From: Cristatella mucedo | Lineage: Eukaryota > Bryozoa > Phylactolaemata > Cristatellidae | DNA length: 64,000 nucleotides | Direction: 5' to 3' | Assembly: GCA_009760855.2 (NCBI GenBank) | Contig: WPIO01000154.1 | Coordinates: 744,001 to 808,000 of the forward strand | Shown here: positions 10,516 through 27,989 of the stretch, piece by piece | Position numbering within the stretch: position 1 is the first letter of the stretch | How the letters are laid out: every line of letters starts with the position of its first letter | The notes under the pieces: model-generated | What the model saw: the letters and a program-made list of their open reading frames with translations, nothing else | What the model was told of the DNA's origin: nothing | Databases searched by the model: none | Program-made: the position numbers and the translations under genes

Positions 10516-10985
10516 CCCTCGCGACCGTATACCCCAGCGTTGCACGTCCTTTAATAAATGCTTGTATGGCACCTGAAGATAACTTGATCTCGAAGCTTCC
10601 CTTCCGCAGCTCCGTGCAAGAGGGCAGATAAACAATAACTAATGAAAAAACCAAGGTTGCTGCTGAGTCGAGTATCCAAAAGCACACACTGCAAAAGCAT
10701 GCACACACCTCGGCAGCTGGTTAGTAGGACCTCGATTAGTAGCACTCACTCAATCGTACGCCGATAAGCAAAGGACACAGAAAAAGAAACAGGTACACTG
10801 GAGGATATAAAAAACATGTCGTGTTGCCCTTGATCACGACCTAAACAGCTTTGTAGGGTACTGTCACTAAAAGACGATTCATTAGAACAGAACAAAAGGT
10901 AATTAAAATTGAAATTAGAAGGTTTTCGGCTTCTTTTTTCAATGTCGTCAAATCAGAAGATGACATGATGTCAGTCGATAGTGAG
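10516..10985. other. unassigned sequence
   Basis: AT-leaning DNA with no gene or repeat recognised. Confidence 0.4.
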
Positions 10986-10987
10986 TC

Positions 10988-11021
<34 letters not shown>

Positions 11022-11905
11022 ACTTGATAAAGCTCCTTCAGAGAACTCAATCTCTTTCTAGGCGCTTTACATTTGCTGCAAAGGAAGCACTGTCAAATGG
11101 TTAATAATGCAGGGGTTAGCGTGAACGAAGACCCCCACAGGCATAAATTGTGCACCCTAGTTGCCCTATTTGGGGCAATCGCAGGCGTCAGCCCGATCGA
11201 TGTACAATGATCAGACCTCGTTCTGGAGACACCGCCGACATGACCGCGGTCGGCCCTATGCCAGGTAAGTATAAGCTTCGGGCAATAGTAACTGGCTCAC
11301 CATCAAGCAGCAATCGACTTCTAGGTTTGTCACTCACTTTGTTTTGTTTGCGATCGAAAAATCTAGCTGCCAATGTTTGCATCAATTTTAAGCGTGTTAT
11401 TGCACTTGCAAGAAGACGTGCAAACGGCGAGTTACGGAAGTTTAGTCGAAATGTCACAAATGCATGGACAAGCTTGGCTGTGATGTCCTTATTCAATAAG
11501 ATCCGATTTTGTGTGTGGAAATATTCCGTAGGTGTACAGACGTAGGTGAGCAGGCCCGACTTCGGAGCCTGCTTACCCTGCATCCCCTGTGACAACTCAT
11601 TTTGGATGAAGACCCCTAGATTCCCGGTAGCAGTGGCCCAGGAGATATGCTGGTAGTGCCAATTTGGAGGGCTGGGCCTTTCAGTTTCTTGGCAACACTT
11701 GGCTACCCGTAATTGGGAATTTAGTTTCGTCACCATTCAATCTAAGAAAGCTTGCTGCCGTCGTCTCGGTGCGAATGATGTCAAATGCAGGCTGTTAGGT
11801 AGCTGTGGGAAAGCTTGGGATGCTGGAAGGCAAGGGCAAGGTCGAAGTTCAGTACGGCCGCTAGTCTTCTAAGTAAAAATGAAAGCCTAGCCTCGAAGCC
11901 TGGGT
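10986..11905 (-). mobile_element. divergent LINE-A copy
   Basis: (AAT)n at 10991-11021 and the tail hairpin mark the 3' end. Minus-strand translation at 11.2-11.7 kb still shows KLVHAFVTFRLNFRNSPFAR, aligned with KLVHAFVTSRLDFCNSLLAG of other copies. It has several insertions and is older than its neighbours. Confidence 0.75.
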
Positions 11906-12314
11906 GATCGCATCGCCGACAGCTAGAAACCACGAAAATCATCTATTCAGAGCCCGGGGTAACCCGGCATGCATCGCATGCTCACTGGCTGGTCGCTTTT
12001 CACTGACGTCTACTATAATGATAATAATTATAATAATAATGCACTTGATAAAGCCCCCTCAGACAACTCAATCTCTTTCTAGGCGCTTTACATTTGCTGC
12101 AAAGGGAAATGCGATTGAATGGTAAATAATATCATGCTTGATAAACATGAAAAACATGGTTAAGGGTGACATGCACAAGGTCAGCATGTAAGTGTGGTTA
12201 GTGGCAGCACGCACAGTGACAGCACTCATAAGCCCATGAAGGATGGATCACAGAGACCCACTAAATGCTGTCCTAAATAGGTGTGTTTATAAGTTCTTTT
12301 TAAATGTGGTCAAG

Positions 12315-13080
12315 TCAGGGATGTTCTGAAGAAAGTCGGGAGTGAGTTTCAGGCTTACGGAGCATACGAACTAAATGCACGGTCTCCAAAGGATTTGAGG
12401 TTTGTACGAGGTGCTGGTAGACTGTTGGATTCCGAAAGCGGGTGTCACGATGCTTGGCCTGGTTGGAGAGTAGATCAGAGGGATAGGCTGGAGCCAAAGA
12501 ATGAAGTGACCTAAAAGCGAGTGACAAAACCTTGAAGTCAATCCGTTGCTTGACTGGGAGCCAGTGCTGGTCGGCGAGTAGTGGTGTGGTGTGGCAACGG
12601 TCGACGCTCACGACAGACAAGCTAAGCCAAAAATCAAGACGGGATGTCACAAATGCATGGACCAACATAGACGTGGCATACTTATCTAAACAAGCCCGAA
12701 ATTTAGCAATGTTATGTAGCTGAAAGTAGGCAGACTTGATTGTGGAGCTGACGTGGTCGTCTAACGAGAGGCCACTTTGGAACATGACAACCAGATTTTG
12801 AGCTGATTCAACCGGAGATTTGCTGGCAAAGCCAATTTTGAGCGCTAGCCTTTCCAGTTTCTGAATCACACTTGATTTTCTCATAAATAGTAAGTTATTT
12901 TTATCATCGTTTAGTTTAAGAATATTTGCTATCATCCTATGCGGATGTCAACAATGCATGCAGCAAAGGGGTAGAGAGAATTCGACGTGCTTGAAGGCTG
13001 GCAGGGATCAAAGCAAAGGTACAACTGAGCGTCATTCGCATAGAAGTGACAGCCTAGGTTGTGCTTGGCAATCACATCAG

Positions 13081-13157
<77 letters not shown>

Positions 13158-15080
13158 ATAAACCGTGAAAAGAACCGGATCTAGCACGGAGCTCTGAGGT
13201 ACCCCATATTTGAGAGGTACCTCGGATGATCTTTGTCCATTCGCATTAATACTCTGGAGTCTCCCACTGAGATAGGACCTGAACCATTGCAGAGCAGTGC
13301 CAGTGATGCCCAGGTGAGATGAGAGGCGCTCTAGAAGAACTTTGTGATCGATGGTGTTAAAGCTGCCGAAGGATCAAGCAAAACAAGCAGAGACACTCTA
13401 CCCATATCTGCATTCCTAAGTAGGTCGTTGCACACCCTAAGCAATGCTGAGTCTGTAGAGTGATTAGCTCTAAAGCCAGACTGAAACTTACTAGCAAGGT
13501 GTGAAGTTTCAATATATGAGTTCAGCTGGTCTGCTGCGACTCATTCCAGTGTCTTTATAGGAATGGTAGAAAGGAGACTGGGCGGCAGTTGCTCAAGTTC
13601 TCTTGGTCTAATGTTGCTTTCTTGAGAAGTGGCCTTACTACATTTTTTTAAAGTTGCTGGGACATGACCTGAGGCTAATGACATATTAATGATGTTAGTT
13701 ATGCATGGCAGCAGCAGATCAATGCAACGTAGGAGCAGGACAGTGGGAACAGGGTCCAAAGGGCATGTAGTCTTCTTTGATTGGGATATGAACTTCAGGA
13801 CGAGATCACTAGTGACTTGCTTAAATGTAGACATTGAGTTGCAGCCAGAAATCGAGGAGCAGCATTCTGGGGGAGGGGTGGTTGTCATCGCAGGGATGGA
13901 CTCCGTGATCTTGTCTGATCTTCTAGATAGAGAATCGAGAGAAGCGATCGGTTCTATCATCACAAGGGAATAGTCAGGTAAGGAGCTACTCTGGCAATGG
14001 TTGAGGAGATGGCTGATCGTCGACATCAGCATTTTTGGATTGTGCATCTGTGATTTAACAATGTTTTTTAGAGAAGCTAGACTTGGCCTTTGCTAGGATC
14101 GATTGATACGACCAACAGTAGTCCTCGTATGTCTGTCAATGGACAGTCAGTCCTGATCTTTTGAATGCGTTTTCAAGCTTGCGCTTAGTAAACCTAGCTA
14201 GTTTAATGTCCGTGGTAAACCATAGGCCGTCTGGGCGAGAGCGCACAGTGCGCTTAGTCAGAGGTGAAAACTAGTCGAGCGTGTCTGCTAGTGTCGTGTT
14301 ATAGCTGTCTACCAATGATGACAGATCGGAGGGTGGACTGAGCAGCAGAGGCGAAGCAGATATTCTTGCACGGAGAGCATCTATGTTAAGGGTATTTAGG
14401 TTTCGCGATTCACAGGTTATTGATTTTAGAGGAGGGGAGACGGGCAGATACTGTAGATTGAATGAGATCTGCATGAGGTCAGATAAGCAGGATTTGATAG
14501 TAGTTGGCGATGAGAAAGTGCAGTTGTATGAGAAAATCTGGTCGCGTGTGTTACCTTTGATGTGAGTAGGGCCGTGCTCATGAGTCACAAGAGACAATGA
14601 GTCAGCCAATGCACGAAGTAAAGTGCTGAAGGCGTCAGATGATAAGCTATCAGAGTGAACGTTGAAATCACCCATAACAAGGATGGATTGATTTATGTCA
14701 CATAGAATCGAAACGAGATTGGAGAAATCTGAGATAAAGGAGGATTTGGTACCTGGTGGGCGATAGACTACTGCCACCATCGGTAGCTTGTTTTCGGATG
14801 AGACCAAGACAGTCGATTCAAAAGACTGCTTCGAGGGTACTGCAAATGGCTTGAAGTTTAATTTCGAGCGCACGATAACAACAGCTTCACATCCAGCTTT
14901 GATTGATCTAGGGGTGTGAGAGAATGAGAAACCAGTTTGGGTCTTTAATTGTCGGACAGTTTATCAATTTTAGCCAAGTTTCAGTTAGGGCGAGCTGGTC
15001 CAGACCATTGTCAGAAATAAGGTCGGTTATTACCAGAGGTTTATTGCATATGAGCGAGGATTTAAAAGGCAAGCGATGAG
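12315..15080 (-). pseudogene. LINE-A ORF2 (endonuclease-reverse transcriptase), broken
   Basis: Minus-strand order: an APE-type endonuclease at 15080-14300 with ICNKPLVITDLISDN, ALTETWLK, VVYRPPGTK and ILVMGDFNVHSD. Next comes the RT entry at 13.9-13.65 kb with TCPLDPVPTVLLLRCIDLLLP. Then FQSGFRANHSTDSALLRVCN and LDPSAA at 13.5-13.35 kb, the catalytic region at 13.25-13.02 kb, and the C-terminal block at 12.93-12.35 kb (FVTSRLDF, then LADQHWLPVKQ). The frame is broken by several frameshifts, by a (CT)n tract at 13083-13157, and by a deletion near 12.62 kb that removes the CNSLLAGLPACA segment. The catalytic box is YAND, not YADD, so it could not be active. Confidence 0.88.
13083..13157. repeat. 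(GA)n inside LINE-A RT, before the YxDD box
   Basis: About 75 bases of GAGAGA between CATCAGCAAG and TATAAACCGTG. Other copies have only AAGAGGGAGAG here (for example 30192-30203). The copy at 37071-37114 has the same expansion in the same place. Confidence 0.95.
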
Positions 15081-15312
15081 TCTCGCCGATGGAGTTATAA
15101 AAGGCCTGATGACCACTAAGTTAGAGAGATTCACAGTGACGCATGTGGGGGGAGCGTGCTGAGCGGTTCTAGACAATGCTAGGAACGGCAAGTCTAGAGC
15201 CAATACTCGTGGGCGAGTGCTACGATTGATTCCGCTCGAACTCGGCGCACTCGCCAACTCGCGGAACACTCGACGTCTCTCCATTTCTTTTCGCGCCCGT
15301 ACGCCGATGTAA

Positions 15313-18180
<2,868 letters not shown>

Positions 18181-18884
18181 AAGTAGAGATTCCAAGGCAA
18201 GCTACAGTGCGCGTTGCACGTGCGCTCGGCGCTGATGCCGGCCGAGTGCGAGCGGAAAGAGTCTGTACCCTGTCCTGCCCGCTTGGAGCGGCCGCAGTAC
18301 GCCAGCGAAGGCTGGCGCACACTTCAGCAGGACCGACCTAGGTCACGACCAAGGTCGCTCGGTTATGCCCCGGGGCTAAGCGGGTGCATTTCCGAAATCT
18401 GCTGAATCGGACGCTAGCGACGATACCGGATTTGTTTGAACAGCAGCGGCTGCGCTAGTTTCGAGACTGCTTCCGCATTCACTCATCGCATACACTCCTC
18501 GCTGGCCGTCCGTCGCCGCTCGCTCGCGGCCATGAGCGTCGCTCGCAGGGCTGAGTCCCACGGGTCGCTGAGCCCCACGGGTCGCTGAGCCCCACGGGTC
18601 GCCACCGCCGCCGCCGCAGCACCGCCGACGCCTACTGCGAGCGTCGCGCGGGAGGCGCGACCGAGCACTTCGGGGCTGCATAAGCCGCCAGCCCGCCGCC
18701 GCCGCCACCGCCGCGGCATTACAGGTGCCTTCGCGAGGCCTCGGGGAAGCGAGCTCGGCGAGCGTGACTTGGAGAAGCCTCTGGTCCAAAGCTTGGAGGT
18801 CCAGACTCCCCGATTGCTTCCGCGACGTCCCTTGACTTGACGACATTTTAAACAAGTTACAGGTGCGCCTGCTTCTCGCAGCAT
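18181..18884. other. GC-rich unassigned region
   Basis: CCGCCGCCGC-type sequence with a 17-bp triple repeat at 18551. Chance frames overlap on the minus strand. The stretch at about 18760-18850 weakly resembles the LINE-A C-terminal region (it ends CTTGACTTGACGACATTT) and may be an old fragment. Confidence 0.35.
18551..18601. repeat. 17-bp tandem repeat, 3 copies
   Basis: CTGAGYCCCACGGGTCG occurs three times head to tail, with one base difference in the first unit. Confidence 0.9.
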
Positions 18885-19250
18885 TTGGTCGGTCCTTCGG
18901 CGACCGCGCCTTCAGTTCGTAAGCTCCCAAAGCCTGGAGCTCACATCCGACTTGCGTCAAGACACCTCCCGACTTGTCCACATTTAGAAGAAAACTAAAA
19001 AAGCCTCTATTTATCGCGGCATTTAGTGGGTCCATGTGATTCGTCCTTTGCGTGCTTATGCGTGCTGACACTGTGCATGCTGCCACTAATCAAACTTATA
19101 TGCTGACCCTGTGCATGTCACCCCTAACCGATGTAATGTTTGCTGTTCATCGAGCACGCTAACCATTCGATCATGGTTTCTTTACAGCAAATGTAAAGTA
19201 CTAAATAATGTAAAGTAGTAAATGTAAATGTAAATGTAAAGTACAAATGT
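18885..19250 (+). mobile_element. LINE-A 3' end
   Basis: Plus-strand sequence encodes GDRAFSS-like residues. The 3' UTR follows (CATGCTGCCACTAATCAAAC, then CCATTCGATCATGG). The hairpin is replaced by a short GTAAATG repeat at about 19196-19245, next to a (GA)n array. Confidence 0.8.
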
Positions 19251-19253
19251 ATA

Positions 19254-19255
<2 letters not shown>

Positions 19256-19295
<40 letters not shown>
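19256..19295. repeat. (GA)n microsatellite
   Basis: About 38 bases of pure GAGAGA between a LINE-A 3' end and a SINE-1. Confidence 0.95.
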
Positions 19296-19298
<3 letters not shown>

Positions 19299-19316
19299 TT
19301 GAGATATATATATATA

Positions 19317-19613
<297 letters not shown>

Positions 19614-21430
19614 GCTATAGTAACTTGCATGGGCTCAATACATATGCAAAGTACTTACAGAGAGTTACACGGTCGTGTTGGCCGCACGGTCGCAGCCAGC
19701 GAAGGTTGGTCTGTCGCTCTGGAGGATGTCTCCAACTAATTCTGGCCCTGCCGCTAGGATGTTTCTGGCGAAGCTGAGCCTCTAGCCACTGCCAAACAAT
19801 GTTCGCGGTGCTTGCTAGCATTCGCTTGCTTATCTGGAATCGGTTTCTAGCTAATCTATGCTTTTCCGACACGCTGTGCACCTCTGGCACCCAGAGGGGC
19901 AGACGTGACAATGACACTGTGTCATTGCACTATTGACGCGCTGCTTCGCCGAATTGATTGCCTAGGTCTACATCTCGCAGTCGTGCTGTAGCACAACCCT
20001 TCGCAGCATGCAGTTTTTAGTGCCAACGAACGGGCAAGTGAGAAGGTCAAGGTGCAGTCTGCTCTGGGTGGTGGGACGCTGCTGTCAGTGCTAGCAGACG
20101 CTGGCAGACGCCGGCCCTCGGCCCCACGGAAAGTCGCACGGTTAGGTTTAGCGAGACACCAGTCGGGCGACCGCTGCCGATATCGTTTCGTGGGCGCCAG
20201 AATTCCTATCAGGTGACGATCGCCGCGCCGCTTAGCCACTGAACAGGAGCGCGCGACGTCAGTCGGGCGAGCGACTGCATTTTGAATGAGACTTGGCTCG
20301 CGCGCAGGCGCAGTGCCTGATCGCAAGACCGGGTGGTACGGTCGTCGTTAGTTAGGTGCGCTGCACCGCCGCCGCTATTATTTATCCGACCGCGCTCCCA
20401 GGCGACTTAAACGCCGACCGACGCAGCTGGGAGTGATTACTCGCAGGTGCATCCGTTGCATCCGTATCCGCGGCGGCCGACAGGCCAAGCCAGCTCTTGT
20501 TTTTTTAAGACTGAACCTTGGAGTGAGGACCTTTAGGTGACGCGCGAGGCGAACGCTCCGCCGCTCGGAGCGCAGCCGTCAGAGCCGAGCAAGAGCCTGT
20601 CCGCAGAGAGAGAGAGAGAGAGCCGAACCTTGACTTTGAACGTAACCGACCGCCCGTAATAGAGGCCGATGAGTAGACAGATTTATATAGCTCTGCGCCG
20701 CCGCTCCAAAAATGTTAACGTCAACCACCTTAATCCCTCCAAAGGCCACCGGGGTACACAATGGTCTCTCGTGAGATCTTGGCGATCGTTTTTGTAGCCC
20801 TTTTAAAAACCAGATAGCTCAGATTAGAGAGACCTGCCCCAGCGTAGCGTCCTCCTTAGCGTCCTCACTCTTCTTCCATAGTTCTATTCATACATCCATT
20901 TTCTCTATTCATCCTACTACGACGATACAACTATGAGGATTGTTATGAATACAGCAAGGGAGGTAATTTGCTAATCTGGATACGCTGCTATGGCATGCAC
21001 AACCGTTATGGAAATTGAACGTTGACTCCTGTATTGAATTATGAAATAGTGATAAGATGGCTTTTGATATACGAATTGTTTAATGGTATATTTAAACACT
21101 CGTCAACAAAGTTGAGGAAAATGTTCGTGCGCCGTGATTTAATAATAATTTAATGAAATATATTATAATTTAATGAATTTGGTAATGATTTATTGAAAAC
21201 CATGGCGCATGAAATCTTTCCTCAGCCTTATAATTACCTCTCAGTAGAACGAATCAAAATGGATAGCTTGACCGGGATAGTTTGATTTAGCAAACGTTTG
21301 TCCTTCGGGGAGTCATTTTTCAGTGGCGGAGCCAGGGTTTTCATCAAAGATGCAAAAACCGCTATTTTGTATATAGGGGGAAAGACCACCAGGATTTGTC
21401 ACTTCCTAGAAACTAGAAACGTCCTAAAAG
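19614..21430. other. unassigned sequence
   Basis: No gene is recognised. It is GC-rich to about 20.6 kb, with a short (GA)n at 20607-20622, and AT-richer after 20.9 kb. Confidence 0.4.
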
Positions 21431-21492
21431 GTTAAGCATCGTAACACTCGCTTTTTGGAATCCAACTGTTTACCTCTACCTCGTACCTCTAG
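21431..21492 (+). mobile_element. LINE-A ORF2 fragment
   Basis: GGTTAAGCATCGTAACACTC, then TTTGGAATCCAACTGTTTAC, then CCTCGTAC match the LINE-A block that encodes FSESNCLPIPRT. Only about 60 bases remain. Confidence 0.6.
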
Positions 21493-21499
21493 ATTGACG

Positions 21500-24215
21500 C
21501 GCGAGAAATGGGTTGAAAGTGTGTGCGCTCATAGTGAACGTTATTTGGCATCATAATTGGAGCTTCGAACAGCCAATGTCTAGTCAATCTGAAACATATC
21601 TCGATCGAAGCTGGGCCATTTCCGTCGATTGCCATGCATTGCCCTCGATTATGCGCTCTCGATTGTTTAAAAAGATGTGGTTGCAATTTTAATGCAGTGT
21701 ACTGCAATACGCAAAAAAGTTGGAGCTTCTTTCTGCTACTGTCTGTCCATTTGTAACGGATCGTTATAGATTGGCGTATTTTCCCGGGTCATTGCCGTCG
21801 ATTGAACACGAACAATGGGTGAACACTTCGCGTGCACAGTTACATATTACGTGGAATGAGAGCTGCAGTTTCTTGCAGCCAATCATGTCGATTTTCCACG
21901 GATTGCACTATTGGCCCCGACTATTGCTGTAGATTGCCGTGTATTGCTTACAGTTAACGAGCAAAGCATCTTGAAAACGCCACGAATTGACTTTGGATGC
22001 AGCGGAATGTTATGTGTAATGACAATCGAGGCTTCACACTGCCAATTCCTCTTCGATTTGCCGCTTTTTGGGTTTGGCATGTGCCATTGCTGTCAATTTT
22101 CATTCATTACTCGCGATTTTACCTACACGATCGGTTGAACGGATATGATTGCACTTTAAACGCAGTACACTGTGACACGCAAGAAATTATTGGTCGTGGC
22201 CCAGCCAATTTCCGGGATTTGCGATGGATCATAATGGATTGCCGTATTTTCCCGGGCCATTGCCGTTGATTGCCATGACACCAAAGATTCGCGAGGCAGC
22301 AAACGAAGAGAGTGCTTTTAGGGCCACTTTTTATTAATCGGGCGACCCGAATCCGTCGATATTACTTCCTTGATCTTCTCGGGCTTCGATTCCAAAGATG
22401 GCGCATTCCGCTGCGAGAGCCTCCTCTCTCCTCACGAACCAATCCAACCGAGATGTCTTTGCCATCCTAAAAGCACTGCGGCTGATTAAGGCAGAGTTCG
22501 GAGAAACCTTCACGTGCTATAATCGGTCATCTGTCAACGAGAAGCCTAAAAAAATCATTCCCTGTCTTTTGGACATCGTGTGACAGCACTTGAGATCATG
22601 CTATTTGCATTTAGGCAAGGCCTACACCTTGAACTTAAGGGGGCATTGACGGTTCTGCGATTTCACTTTTAGCACAAAGAAATGCGAAATGCGATGACAA
22701 TTGGCACTTCGTGCTGCTAATTTGTTGTCATTTGCCACGAATTGTATGTGGATTGCTGCTTTGAGCTGAGTCGTTGCCATAGATTTTCAGGCATTGCCCG
22801 AAATTGTTCGAGCGCAATTGCTTAAAATATTGTGGTTGACTTTAACCAATGTGCTTTGTAACATGCATTCAAAATTGGAGCATTGCGAAACCAGTTTAAG
22901 GGCATTTTGCATCGAGCTGATTTGGTCCAGCGGTCAAGATGCTCGCCCGGATCAAGGTCTTGCTGAGCTCGTGGGCTCGAGCACCGCCGTGTATGTAGAG
23001 CGCCTGAACAGAGATTAAGTTCTCTTGGGGCACTATACAAATGAGTTATATTTTATCACATTGCTTTATATTGCCGTATTGGCCCGCACCATTGCAGTCG
23101 ATTGCAGTGCATTGCTGCAGAATGCTCGAGGCAATTACAGTGAAATTATGCGATTAGACAATAAACAAAGAGTAGAGAAGCGTGTAATCATATTTAGATC
23201 ATAATTTGAGCTAATAATCACAATCACAATTATATATAATGAACACCAATCATAATCAGAGCTTCTAATGCATGCTCTCTGGTCGCTGTGCGGGGACTTG
23301 CAACGGATTGTGGCGGATTGAGGTGGATTTCGTCATGGGAACGGGCCGTTGCTGTCGATTACAGTGCATTGCATGAGAACGAATGTGCACAATTGGGCGA
23401 AATTTTGTGGATGCACTTTGAGCTGAGTCTAATCTTGTATGCAATGTCAATTAGAGCTTTGCAATCGCGATTTGAGGATGATTTGCATAGGAATACAGCC
23501 GATTGCGGTATTTTCCCAGGTCATTTCGGCGATTGCCGCTCAATGCCAAAGTGCGAAGATGTACAATTTCTTTTATTTACGTGGGCAGTGTGCACGCAAC
23601 ACTGTGCACTTTAAGATGCAATAGAAGCTGGAGCTCGGCGAAACCTGTTTCTAATTGTGTTTTTGTTGTATTCCGTGGATTGAAGTGGGTTGTGATATTG
23701 GCCCGGGGTGATGCAGTCGATGGCAGCGTATTGCACGAGAACGGCCGTACCAATGCAAGTGAAATTCTTTGCGATTTTCGCAGTGTTTTCTGTCATATGC
23801 AATCAAAAAAGTGCTTTTCGAACATAATTTCTTACGTTGCGTGGTGAAATTCAGTGGATTGTGGTGGATTGCGGTATTCGCCCGGGCCACTGCAATCTTA
23901 CTTCACTGGACTTCGTGAAAACGCGTGAGCGGAATCGATTGCGTGAATTCTTTCTGGATACATTGTACATGTAGCGTAGTTTGATATTCCACGCTTTTTG
24001 GAGCTTTTCGCTGCTGATTTCTGGTGGATTAGAAGAGAGCTAAAATGGATTGCGGTACAGGCCCCTGGAGTTGAAGCTCATTTGCATAAGTGCGCGTGCG
24101 CAAAGTGACATGAAAGTCAAACGTTTACTACAATATCAGCCTCAAGTGTGAGCTCGGCAATGCCAATGTCGGGTCGATTTGAGCCTAATTAGAGTGAATA
24201 GCAGTGAATTTCGGT
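21500..24215. repeat. degenerate tandem satellite, period about 175 bp
   Basis: A core word of the form (GATTGC)GGTATTxxCCCGGGCCATTGC(A/C)GTCGATTGC recurs near 21613, 21776, 21911, 22087, 22242, 23074, 23330, 23505, 23692, 23866 and 24050. Most spacings are 135-190 bases. Between cores, ATATGCAATCAAAATTGGAG and GAAACCAATTT-like words also repeat. Copies differ greatly, so the array is old. It is interrupted by a SINE-1 at 22915. Confidence 0.7.
22915..23052 (+). mobile_element. SINE-1 inside the satellite
   Basis: Head GGTCCAGCGGTCAAGATGCTCGCC, shortened here to its A-box part CAGCGGTCAAGATGCTCG, then GTGGGCTCGAGCACC as the B-box region, and the tail hairpin GCGCCTGAACAGAGATTAAG, TTCTCTTGGGG, ending ACAAATGAGTTATA. 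Confidence 0.88.
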
Positions 24216-24227
24216 AGTTTGTCGAAC

Positions 24228-24512
24228 CCGATCAAAGCAACCGAGTGTCATCTGGATAAAACTAGAAGCCTAGATTGTGCCTGGCAATCACATCGGAAAG
24301 AGTGAGAGTATTAACCGTAAAAAGAAACGGATCGAGCACAGATCCCTGAGGTACCCTATACTTCGGCGGTTCCTCGGATGTTCTTTTACGTTCACAGCAG
24401 CAAGACTCTGGAGTCTTCCACTATGACAGGACGTAAATAAATGCAGTGCGATGCCAGAGACGCCGAGACAAGATGAGAGACTTCCGAAAAATGTTTGGGG
24501 ATCTATATTGTG
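24228..24512 (-). mobile_element. LINE-A RT fragment
   Basis: Minus-strand sequence covers the catalytic box region (FYPDD in place of FYADD), then GTACCTCAGGGATCTGTGCT (the QGSVLG block), up to the LSSRL region. A (GA)n array takes over at 24513. Confidence 0.85.
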
Positions 24513-27181
<2,669 letters not shown>

Positions 27182-27300
27182 TTACAGGCTTTGCACCGCG
27201 ATGCGAGCGGCAATATGGCACTGCAGGCTCTGCATGGCAAAATGGCACTGCAGGCTGTACAAGGAAAATGGCGCTATGGGCTCTCTGCGGTAAAATGACA
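27182..27300. repeat. 27-30-bp minisatellite (GGCACTGCAGGCTCTGCA-type)
   Basis: GGCACTGCAGGCT(C/G)T(G/A)CA(T/A)GG(C/A)AAAAT recurs about four times, the outer units degenerate. Confidence 0.8.
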
Positions 27301-27536
27301 TGGTTTTAGCATTAAAGACGGCTGAAAAATCAGGCGTTATTGTGCTCCGGCAGCGACCCAGGCTTCGAATGACCAAAATAATAGAAACGGTAGGGTTTTT
27401 ACAAATGCAAGTAAAAGTGAGGACACAGAAAGAAAGAGGTAGACTGAATGAGACAGACAGAGATTGAGACTGTGGGGGTGTGCACACTCACGTGCACATG
27501 CGTGAGGGATAGTGACTATGAGTTGCTAGTGATGAA

Positions 27537-27985
27537 AGGAGTGCATGGAGCGCATAGCGAGTGAGAGGAGTGCACGGAGCGCTTAGGCGATTGAGAGAAG
27601 TAGTGCATGGATCGCACAGGCGATTGAGTGAAGTAGTGCGTGGATCGCATAGGCGAGTGAGAGACGGGGTGCACGGGGCGCATACGCAAGTGTGAGAAGG
27701 GGTACATGGAGCGTATAAGCGAGTGAGAGGAACGCATGGTGAGTGCATGGAGAGTGAATGGAGCGCATTGGCGAGTGGAGTGCATGGAGAGTGAATGGTG
27801 CGCACTGGCGAGTGAGAGGAGTGCATTGAACGTGTAATAATAATAATATTAACAGACTTGATAAAGCGCCCTCAGAGAACTCGATCTTTTCCAAGGCGCT
27901 TTACACTTGCTGCAGAGGAACCATGATCGAATCGTATAAGCGAGTGAGAGAAGGAGTGCTCGAAGCGTATAAGCGAGTGGGAGGA
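27537..27985. repeat. 30-35-bp minisatellite (GAGTGCATGGAGCGCATAGG-type)
   Basis: Units of the form AGTGCATGGAGCGCATAGGCGAGTGAGAG repeat about ten times with small length changes. The array is split by a LINE-A tail at 27835-27932 and resumes after it (CGTATAAGCGAGTGAGAG). Confidence 0.88.
27835..27932 (-). mobile_element. LINE-A 3' tail inserted in the minisatellite
   Basis: (AAT)n, then ACTTGATAAAGCGCCCTCAG and the reversed hairpin, ending ACCATGATCGAAT. Minisatellite units lie on both sides. Confidence 0.85.
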
Positions 27986-27989
27986 CAGA

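Larger units (their letters stand above)
12010..15285 (-). mobile_element. LINE-A, near full-length copy (L2/CR1-like non-LTR retrotransposon)
   Basis: This is the most complete LINE-A, about 3.3 kb. The 3' end at the left has a degenerate (AAT)n and the tail hairpin (12020-12110). The 5' side reaches the start of the endonuclease near 15080. No ORF1 is recognised, and a (GA)n array lies just beyond at 15313. The 3' UTR holds CATGCACAAGGTCAGCATG-type repeats shared by all copies. The family uses a nicking endonuclease and reverse transcriptase to copy its RNA into chromosomal DNA. Placement in the L2/CR1 group rests on motif style and the hairpin end, not on a tree. Confidence 0.92.

Noticed and set aside
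10032-10631. 199-207-codon plus-strand frames that look like Ser/Leu-rich membrane proteins
   Set aside because: They come from the (CT)n array at 10096-10515; two frames overlap and both are open for the same reason.
27488-27894. Three overlapping His/Ser/Pro-rich minus-strand frames
   Set aside because: They are translations of the 30-35-bp minisatellite in three frames.
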